Source: Mesorhabditis belari
Lineage: Eukaryota > Nematoda > Chromadorea > Rhabditida > Rhabditidae
Reading direction: 5' to 3'
Length of the DNA: 64,000 nucleotides
Assembly (NCBI GenBank): GCA_958450365.1
Contig: CAUEEP010000759.1
Location: 3,081,880-3,145,879, forward strand
Below, piece after piece: positions 56,130 through 64,000 of this stretch. Both the position numbers and the translations under genes were made by a program. The notes under the pieces are model-generated. The model saw only the letters and a list, made by a program, of their open reading frames with translations, had not been told where the DNA came from and did not search any database. Numbering within the stretch: the stretch's first letter is position 1; every line of letters begins with the position of its first letter.

Positions 56130-57360
56130 TTAGTGCATTTAGTTTAAACAGAGATTAATGACTCAGATTCTAGATGAAAGCTTTTGAAAGGTCTAGAAGA
56201 TAAGGTCTAGAAGGTAAGGCTTTCTTTTCTTGTTTTTAACTCTTTCCTTGTTTTCATTCAACTCTCTAAGCTTACAGTTAGCTTTGATTTTACTACTGTT
56301 TACTATTTTACTACTTTACTACTGTTAAACAACGTCAAAACTATCAATTACCATCTTTACATTGCCATTTTCACAACAATTCATGTCGATTCATTGCCAT
56401 TTTCACAACAATTCATAAATAAGATCAACGAGGTTCTCATTTGAGTAACAGGTGTCAAACTGGGTCAGTGATTGCCTATAGGAATACTCAAAAAAAAAGC
56501 CTCTTTGTGCTTTCCTCTTTGTGCCAATTCAAATCGTTTCACATCTTTGCCAATGGCTGATTGTGCATTCAATTGAGAGCCTGCATTCAATTCAGAACAC
56601 CAGAAAGATTGTGCTTGAGAAAGATTGGGCTTGCGAAAGCACAAAGCAAACTTCTAGTAGACTGCATTGGTTAATGGATAGAGGATGGCACGGATACGGC
56701 CCTTGGAGGGTCTTAGATTCTTAGAGAATCTTAGATTACGGAGGCACTAAGAAAACATCTCGTTTCCAACCAAAAACTCAATTAAAGAGCTAAAAACTAT
56801 AGAACAAATTATTTAACATTCAACAAACAAGTTATAACTCTTTGATTTTGAAAGAAAGAGGTTTCCTTTTGCGATCACACAAGGCTTAAGTCTCTATGAA
56901 GCTCCACATAAGCTCCATGAAGTATCACAAGTTCTCCGAAGTGTTCAGCACTTCACTCTTCCTTAGATCCCTCCATCAAGCTCTACACAAGCTCCACACA
57001 AGCTCCATAAAGGCATCAAAAGCTCTCCGAAGTGTTCAGCACTTAAATCTTCCTTAGATCCCTCCATCAAGCTCTACACAAGCTCCACACAAGCTCCATA
57101 AAGATATCAAAAGTTCTCCAAAGTCTTCATCACTCAATTCTTCCCATAAGCTATTTCAAGAGATTCTAAATTGTGGTACAGAGCAAGCTTTCTCGAGCAC
57201 ACACAGAAAAGTCGAGAGGATTGAGATCTAGCAAATTTAGTGCAATAAAATTGCAATAAAATAAAATAAAATCCGTTTACAATAAAATCTGAACACACCA
57301 ATCCTGTACTGTTTGTGCTGGTAGAGAGTCTTTCTAGAAACACCAATAATCGAAATGGAA
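56130..57360. other. No gene seen; long repeat at 56880-57130
   Basis: AAGCTCTACACAAGCTCCACACAAGCTCCATAAAG with AGTGTTCAGCACTTAAATCTTCCTTAGATCC occurs about two and a half times with a period of about 100 bp. The rest is AT-rich without convincing ORFs. Confidence 0.55.
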
Positions 57361-57494
57361 AACACTCCAAGGCTCCAACACTCCGAGAACATCGTTGAAA
57401 ATTTTTTTATGCACATCCTTGTTGATTTTGACACAGGCATTGACAAAAATCAAAGGTGTTTTCCCGTTCAAAGTGGTGCCAGCATTAAAGCAGC

Positions 57495-57635
57495 AGAATG
57501 GGAAGTGGGATGGGAAGCGGGATGGGAAGCGGGAGGGGAAGCGGGAGGGGAAGCGGGAGGGAAGCGGGAGGGGAAGCAGGAGGGGAAGCGGGGTGGGAAG
57601 CGGGATGGGAAGCGGGATGGGAAGCAGTCAACCCA
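57495..57635. repeat. 10-bp repeat GGGAAGCGGGA
   Basis: About fourteen copies of GGATGGGAAGCG / GGAGGGGAAGCG, followed by four AACCAATCAACCC units. The frames are Gly/Glu/Ala or Arg-rich and not taken as genes. Confidence 0.85.
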
Positions 57636-58239
57636 ACCAATCAACCCAACCAATCAACCAACTATTTTGACCACACTAAACTTTTGCCTAAAGTGACTCG
57701 ATTCCTTTTTTTGGTCTTTTGGTCACTCGCATTTCGGCCTCGAAATTTCTTCAATCGTTCGATCAATTGAAACACGTTTTAGCTTATTTTGTAGAGAAGA
57801 TTTACAACTTTCAAATAGTTTATAACATTCATCGATGCTTGATGATTCATCGATGTTTCATCGATTTTTCTATCGTTGGAAATTGATGAAAATGTTGAAA
57901 TTCGAATTTCTTATGCATTTACCTAATAACATTGAATCTTTGATCATTCATAATCCACCATAAACACTCTAATTGTAACCGCTGGGAATTGAGGAGAGAA
58001 ATCGGAGAGAGTCGTTTGAAATTGATTCGTTTTTTTTGGCTCTCTTCTTTCTTCCTTCTTCTTTCTTCTCCTTTTTCTTTCGTTTCAAGATTATAAGACT
58101 TATTTCTCATCTCAACACCCACACAAAAGATTTTCTCAATTTTTTGGGTTTTCACAAATTCATTCAATCGGATTTCTTGCTTTATTCGAAATCTAGATCC
58201 TTTTAAGTTCAATGATTCAATGAATGTTCAATGATCCAA

Positions 58240-58602
58240 CGATTTCTAGAGCTTTTAAGGCAAGCGGATCTATCTACCTAGAGCTTTTAAGCCAAGCGGA
58301 CCTATCTATCTAGAGCTTTTAAACCAAGCGGACCTATCTATCTAGAGCTTTTAAACCAAGCGGATCTATCTATCTAGAGCTTTTAAGGCAAGCGGATCTA
58401 TCTATCTAGAGCTTTTAAGCCCAGCGGACCTATCTATCTAGAGCTTTTAAGCCCAGCGGACCTATCTATCTAAAGCTTTTAAGCCAAGCGGATCTATGTA
58501 TCTAGAGCTTTTAAACCAAGCGGATCTATCTATCTAGAGCTTTTAAACCAAGCGGACCTATCTATCTAAAGCTTTTAAGGCAAGCGGATCTATCTTCTGA
58601 CC
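58240..58602. repeat. 33-bp repeat with CTATCTATCTAGAGCTTTTAA
   Basis: About eleven copies, each with AAACCAAGCGGA or AAGGCAAGCGGA. 57640-58240 and 58600-59640 hold no supported gene; TGTAGTTTCCGTT repeats occur at 59020-59080. Confidence 0.88.
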
Positions 58603-59639
58603 TTACTCTAATCTTGACAATAGACATGGAGACTATAAACTAAAAAAAAACGAACCAGTCGACATCACCATTTGGAAGCCCTCGTCGTCACTCATCATTC
58701 TCCATGGGTTCGGGCGGTCTCTCTACTGCATCGAGCATTGGACTCTCACTCTCACAAAACGAACTATCACACTAAAGACTACAAACTAAAGACTACAAAC
58801 GGAAACTATAAACTACACTCGCTAACTTCAAACGCTTCTAACTTGCTTTAAATCTATTGGATTATGATGATCTATAGCTCAAAAGATAGACAATTTCAAG
58901 AGCTTTTGAATGAACTAAAGTTTACTTAAAGATATTAATGCTAAAGAAAGTTACAATGGCTTGTAGTGATCTCGCTCGACTAGACTAGCAAGTTAGAAGC
59001 TTTTGAAGTTAGCGATTGTAGTTTGTAGTTTCCGCTTGTAGTTTCCATTTGTAGTTTCCGTTTGTAGTTTATAGTGCCCATATCTAGTTTATAAGGATAA
59101 AAAAAAAGGATGATTTTCTCTACAAACCAAATCTCTATTTTTATTGGTTCAGTTGGGAATAAGAGAGAGGGATTATACCTGAATGCCCAGGAAGATCGCC
59201 TCGATTCTGTTTACAAAGTCGAGCACAGAGATCGCCTCGATTTTGTAGTTCCTCCGACATTTTCCCATCAAAAACCTCCTGACTCAGCTCAATATTTCTC
59301 TTGTCAACTTTTCAATCAACTCCAATTTCTCCCCCATTTTTGGCTTCTCATTTCCAAGAAATTCTTGAAGAAATCCAAGGATTTCCCCCAAATCTTCTTG
59401 CTTTTTTTTTTTTGCTGATTCTCATGACTTTATCGATTCGCAATTCAGGAAGTTTTCTTGTTTTTAAGAAATTTTTTACGATAAACAAGGTGGAAGGAAC
59501 TGTTTTTCGTTTTTGAATCCTTAGTGTAAAGTTATTGAAAGCACCTAAGCCTAAGCACAGCCATAGGATGCAAAACTGTTTTGTTTCTGACTTCTTTCCA
59601 AGTTTCTCTTGAAATCTTGATATAACGGTAGCTTTAGTT

Positions 59640-60300
59640 CTTCGAGAAGCTTTGGGAAAAGATTGATTAAAAGCGGACTAGCCCAGAGCTTGGGAAAAGC
59701 TACCGTACCCTTTTTCTATATATTTCAAAGACAGGGTCAGGCCCGGCTTCTTCCCTGCTTGGCTTTACTGCTGTTCGGACTCACAAATGGCTCGAGTTCG
59801 ACAGAACCCAGCTTCCGGCCCAGATCCCCATCTAGACTTCAGTGTCCGATTGGCAGACCTGGATCTAATCAAACCTGGCTCTGCCTGGTTTAGAATACAG
59901 ACTCTAGGACGAGGGACCAGAGTTGCAAAAGTGGCCTAGATCAGGTTTTAGAGAGATCAGGAGCCCCAAATTTAGAGAGATAAGGAACCAAATTCATACA
60001 GATAAGGAAGCCTTGGAAGCCAGATCAGGTCAAGCCTTGGAAGGAAGCCAGAAATGGCTTCCTTCCAACCTGGCCCACAAACCCGTGCCCGGATCCTGGC
60101 TGCTGGCAAAGTTTAGGTCTGGGCTGTCTTTGCCTGGCTCATTGAAAAGATTCATATTTCCACGGCGAACTGGTTGTTGCCAATTTAGAAAAGCTTTTGT
60201 TTTTCGGGTTTTTTTGGGAGCGCAAAGGCGAGTAGGCAAAATTGGCGAGAATCGTAACTTTTTTTTTGGCAGCTTTTTTGGCAACTTTTTTCGGGGGAGC
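59640..60300. other. No gene supported
   Basis: Several open frames of 65-150 aa overlap here on both strands, but none has a recognisable domain or splice context. GGAAGCCAGAAATGGCTTCC forms a small palindrome at 60045. Confidence 0.4.
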
Positions 60301-60367
60301 GGAAGGATTATCGGGGGAGCGAAAGGAAAAGAGCAAATTTTGGCAGCGCTACATATGTCCTATTTAA

Positions 60368-60590
60368 AATTGTGACGAACGGGAGCTTGCTTTGTTGCAA
60401 AAAGTTATCGACTCGAATTCCTCTTGAATGCTTGGGGACCTTTGGCCTAGCGCAAGTGTCACATACCCAGCGAAATCGATCTTTTCCCTTTGAGCGGACT
60501 TTCATCGATTCGCCACAGTTGCAAATCCACGACTGGATGACTCCTTTGGTGACGAAATAATCGATTGCCGTAGATTAAAAGAATAAACTT
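60368..60590 (-). pseudogene. Merlin-type transposase, N-terminal relic
   Basis: The minus strand reads VTKGVIQSWICNCGESMKVR then KDRFRWVCDTCARPKVPKHS and RGIRVDNFLQQSKLPF. This is the N-terminal zinc-ribbon-like part (CNC...CDTC) of ISXO2/Merlin transposases. The frame leaves the family after SKLPF, so the catalytic domain is missing. Beyond it (60295-60355) lies the sequence shared with 3442-3500. Confidence 0.7.
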
Positions 60591-61029
60591 CCTATGAAAG
60601 TCCATTTTGTCGTCAAACTTGATATTCCCAGCTGATTTTTCTAGTATAGCCGTTCAAAGATCACTTTCCTCAAAAAATTGCCCTTTGTTGATGGTGTGAA
60701 AGTTGGGAAAATGAAGAAAATTCGATATTTCCCCAGCATTGCGTGTCCTCGACTTTTTGTCATCTTTTAAATGCTTAATTGAATGAGATTTCTCAGAAAG
60801 TGATTAAAACTTTTCAAATTGACGTATCTTCATCTCAATCTTCATCTCCAACGTCATTGTAACATTTCACAAAATCCTCCAGTTGACCCATTTCCTTCTC
60901 TTTTTTTCTTTCACAAGTCTCTCCTTACAAATCCTCCATTTCCGATTTGAATTTGCAAATCGCAAATGAATTTGCAATTTTGTTCGCATTTTGTAGAAAG
61001 ATTCGACACGAGTTTTGTTTTCATGATTG

Positions 61030-61102
61030 GACTGGATTCATGGATTGGATGGATGGATTGGATGGATGGATTGGATGGATGGATTGGATGGATGGATTCA
61101 TG
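61030..61102. repeat. GATTGGATGGATG repeat
   Basis: About five copies of GGATGGATTGGAT. Confidence 0.8.
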
Positions 61103-61216
61103 ATCAGCTCTCCCAACAATATCGAGTTTCACGTTTTTCTTTCAAACAACAAAGCTTTCATCGATGTTGCGATGGTTGCGATTCATCGATGACTCAATGA
61201 CCATAGTTTCCTTGGT

Positions 61217-61592
61217 ACTTGTGGAGTATCCGGGGGGTCTTTCAATATCCGGTGGGGTAAAATTTTAACACATAAAACTACCTCAAAAAATGGTTTTGAA
61301 GAAAAAAAATGACCCGCCGACTAGGATATTATGAACATTTCTAATAATGACATAAAAAAATTTTGTAGAAGTTACGTTTTTGATCGAGTATCACCTCGAA
61401 TCACATAATCAAGTAATCACCTCAATAAATTGAATATCTTTACATTTGAAGGGAATTTGCCACCAAATCACTTACGCGGCTGAATATCTTTAAAAGGGGT
61501 CATGTATAACGCATATAAAATTTTACCCCACCGGATCTTAAAATTTTACCCCTCCGGATGTTGAAAGACCCCCCGGATACTCCACAAGTACC
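61217..61592. mobile_element. Foldback element with GTACTTGTGGAGTATCC ends
   Basis: GTACTTGTGGAGTATCCGG then GGGGTCTTTCAA at the left is mirrored at 61560-61592, and GGTGGGGTAAAATTTTA recurs inverted at about 61525. GTTTCC lies near both outer ends. The host sequence is a diverged repeat of TCAATGACCATAGTTTCCTC (61190, 61675, 61735). Confidence 0.7.
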
Positions 61593-62079
61593 GTTTCCTC
61601 AATTCTCGAATTCATCGGTTGTTCTCGAATGTTTTAGCTGTTCTCCTCGAGAAATCTCTTCATTGACTTCAGTGACCATAGTTTCCTCAATTCTCGAATC
61701 GATGTTGCGATGTTTGTGATCCATCGATGACTCAATGACCATAGCTTCCTCAATTCTCGAATTCATCGGTTTTCTAAAGAAAAAAAATATATTCACAGAT
61801 AAAAAACAGATTAACAGATAAAATATAAACTAGAAAAGAAAAAGAATCAACAAAACTCCATGTCGGGATGAAATGGTGAAATGATTTTTTTTTGCAATCG
61901 CAAATTTAAATAGCCTGCTTTATTGTCGAAAAGCTATTCAGCTAAGCATTTGTGATATTTCGACGAAACTCCGACGAAATTCAAAAGGCCTATTTATTTA
62001 CTTATAATTGTAAATTTAATCATTTTTATTTATTTTAAAGACAAATTTGATGGTTTTGATTTATTTTAAATACAAATTT

Positions 62080-62748
62080 TGCTTTGCTTTTGCTTGATTT
62101 GCTTTGGCTTGGTTTGTTTTTGCTTTTACTTGGTTTGTTTTTGCTTTCGCTCGCTTAGCTTTTGCTTGCTTTGCTTTTGCTTTTGCTTGGTTTGCTTTTG
62201 CTTTCGCTCGCTTAGCTTTTGCTTGCTCTTCTTTTGCTTGGTTTGTTTTTGCTTTCGCTCGCTTAGCTTTTGCTTGCTTTGCTTTTGCTTTTGCTTGGTT
62301 TGCTTTTGCTTGGTTTACTTTGGCTTGGTTTACTTTGGCTTGGTTTACTTTGGCTTGGTTTACTTTTGCTTTTGCTTGGTTTGCTTTTGCTTGCTCTTCT
62401 TTTGCTTGCTCTTCTTTTGCTTGGTTTGCTTTTGCTTGCTCTTCTTTTGCTTGGTTTGTTTTTGCTTTCGCTCGCTTAGCTTTTGCTTGCTTTGCTTTTG
62501 CTTTTGCTTGGTTTGCTTTGCTTTGGCTTGGTTTACTTTGGCTTGGTTTACTTTTGCTTTTGCTTGCTTTGCTTTTGCTTGGTTTGCTTTTGCTTGCTCT
62601 TCTTTTGCTTGGTTTGTTTTTGCTTTTGCTTTGCTTTTGCTTGGTTTGCTTTTGATTTGCTTTCGCTCGCTTTGCTTTGGCTTGGTTTGCTTTGCTTGGT
62701 TTGCTTTTGCTTTGGCTTGGTTTGCTTTTGCTGGTTGAATCTTTAAAA
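62080..62748. repeat. TTGCTTTTGCTTGGTTTGC array, about 670 bp
   Basis: Units of 5-6 bp (TTTGC, TTGCTT, TTGGTT, TCGCTC) are arranged in higher-order blocks (GCTTTCGCTCGCTTAGCTTT recurs four times). Long frames on both strands (Lys/Ala/Gln on -, Phe/Ala/Cys on +) follow from composition. Confidence 0.9.
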
Positions 62749-63365
62749 GCTTTGAAGAGTTGTTTTGATAGATTTTGCTTGCTTGCTTTTGACTTAATTT
62801 GCTTGTTAATAGGAAAAGCCAGATTAAACCAAGCCATTTGAAAGGTTAACAGCCTTCGAGTTATGGCTTGCAAGGCTTAGGCATCAGTCAACCTGGCCTC
62901 TTTTAGAAACAACAGGTATAGCAGCCGTGCACTTGACCATTTTTGGATCCTAAACCAGTCTACAAAGTACACTAGAACGTAATTTGACTGACTCGTAGCT
63001 TGAACTCTTTTTTTATCAATATTGGAAATTTTTTTGTTTAATACCAAAAAAATTGTATGGCTAAGTGCCTTAAGGGAAGTTTCGACTAGAAAAAAACACA
63101 TTAGAGCTTGATTCTCCGCTTGCTCAACTAGTTGAGGTAGTGAAGCCAGTTTATTATTAGTGGGGAAACCAAGCGGTGTTAACGAAACCACAATAATATA
63201 CGGGAAGCATGTCAGTGAATCGTGCTTGAAGAATTGGGAGATTAGCAGGAAAATTTGGCACCTAAAACAATGAATTCAATCGTGACGAACAGAAACGACT
63301 GGGAATCATTTCTAATATTTTGCAAGAGGAAAAGAAAGGTTGACTTATATAGACATTGCAAGGTT

Positions 63366-63462
63366 GCCTTATATAGACAGAGGACTCGAAGCCTCGGGAT
63401 CCAAAAAGGCATTCGCCCGGCAGACGCGCGCACTAACCACTACACCATTGAGGCCGTTGACT
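63366..63462 (-). tRNA. tRNA-like pseudogene
   Basis: The minus strand reads CAATGGTGTAGTGGTTAGTGC (strong A box) and AGGCTTCGAGTCCTC (B box). The anticodon arm does not fold normally. It is a tRNA-derived sequence. Confidence 0.5.
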
Positions 63463-63743
63463 GACGACAGTACGTCGCTCTCACAAGTCCGTCGCTCCCT
63501 CGTCGCCCAAAAACTTGTATGCCAAATATCTGGCTATAGAGAATCGTTTGACAAAAACTGATTGCAGATTCGGAATCAGCGTGAAAAACTGCATCAGATA
63601 GGTTATTTCCCAAGTCAAAAGCCACGATAATTTAACAAAATTCCCTAGTAAATCTTTGCCGCGCCATTTTTTGTATAAAAAGCTTGAAAATTTAAGCAAA
63701 TATTTCACAAAGAGCGGCTTTTATTACAAAGAAAAACTAAATT

Positions 63744-63806
63744 ATGCTAAGTGTTTGTCGGCTTTTGTATGTTTGTCGGCTTTTGTATGTTTGTCGGCTT
63801 TTGTAT
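63744..63806. repeat. 18-bp repeat TGTTTGTCGGCTTTTGTA
   Basis: Three perfect copies; pyrimidine-rich sequence follows to the window end. No gene is seen in 62880-64000. Confidence 0.85.
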
Positions 63807-64000
63807 GCCCTTCCGAATTACAACAAAGCAAAACCATGAGTCTATTTATAACCTATAGAAAGTGAGCTCTTCTCCCCCAACTTTCTCTTTTCCCCTTTAT
63901 TCCATTTTCTGTTTGTTTCTTCTTTTTTCCATTTCTATTTCTTTTTTCCCCCTTTTTTTCTAATTTTCCCTTCATTTGACCTCTTTTTCTTCCTCTTTGA

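Noticed and set aside
57355..57770. Gly/Glu/Ala-rich ORFs of 90-113 aa
   Set aside because: They are translations of the GGGAAGCGGGA array plus flank, with several frames open at once.
59663..60375. ORFs of 76 and 150 aa
   Set aside because: They overlap frames on the other strand and contain short duplicated segments; no domain seen.
62061..62873. 270-aa Lys/Ala/Gln-rich frame on the minus strand
   Set aside because: It is a translation of the TTGCTTTTGCTTGG array; the opposite strand is open as well, and the frame shows no domain.

Overview
The window looks like nuclear DNA of a free-living, rhabditid-type nematode. The support is: many introns of 40-60 bp ending in TTTCAG or TTTTAG; lamin, hnRNP-Q/R, GPI, UBE2G2 and TRIT1 genes that resemble Caenorhabditis proteins; a tight two-gene (perhaps three-gene) operon with splice acceptors just before downstream start codons; ten copies of the nematode telomere hexamer (GCCTAA/TTAGGC); and a 16-nt match to the start of the SL1 spliced leader. 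I do not assign a genus. All exon models were read by eye from splice signals, frame continuity and remembered protein families; no alignment was run.

Layout. 1-14 kb is gene-poor: Merlin-type transposase remnants, a nested palindromic transposon, foldback elements, a nearly intact mariner and many minisatellites. 14.4-18.8 kb holds an unrecognised coiled-coil gene (+) and many tRNA-like fragments. 19.2-33.6 kb is the gene-dense core: lamin (-), a GKAP1-like gene (+), UBE2G2/ubc-14 (-), gpi-1 (-), CMC1 (-) and hrp-2 (+). 35.8-38.2 kb carries a PNRC-like gene (+). 38.2-43.6 kb is mostly repeats and tRNA-like sequences. 43.6-44.9 kb has a REV7/MAD2L2-like HORMA gene (-), followed by a cluster of foldback elements to 48.2 kb that surrounds a few orphan exons. 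48.3-51.7 kb is gro-1 (+), with four elements in its second intron. 52.6-54.3 kb is a small HMG-box gene (-). 54.5-64 kb is minisatellites, a mariner relic, a Merlin N-terminal relic and a foldback element.

How the parts fit. CMC1, gpi-1 and perhaps ubc-14 look like one transcription unit read leftward. The other genes are housekeeping or nuclear-function genes without an evident joint pathway: lamina, RNA processing, chromatin HMG, translesion/HORMA, tRNA modification and a decapping-cofactor-like PNRC protein.

The most unusual content is non-coding: (i) foldback elements with 3-bp TTA/TAA duplications, two of which carry a tRNA-Trp-like Pol III unit at their dyad; (ii) two cases of a Tc1-like element sitting exactly at the centre of a palindrome; (iii) a very dense set of minisatellites, nearly every one with its own unit; (iv) many decayed tRNA-like genes.
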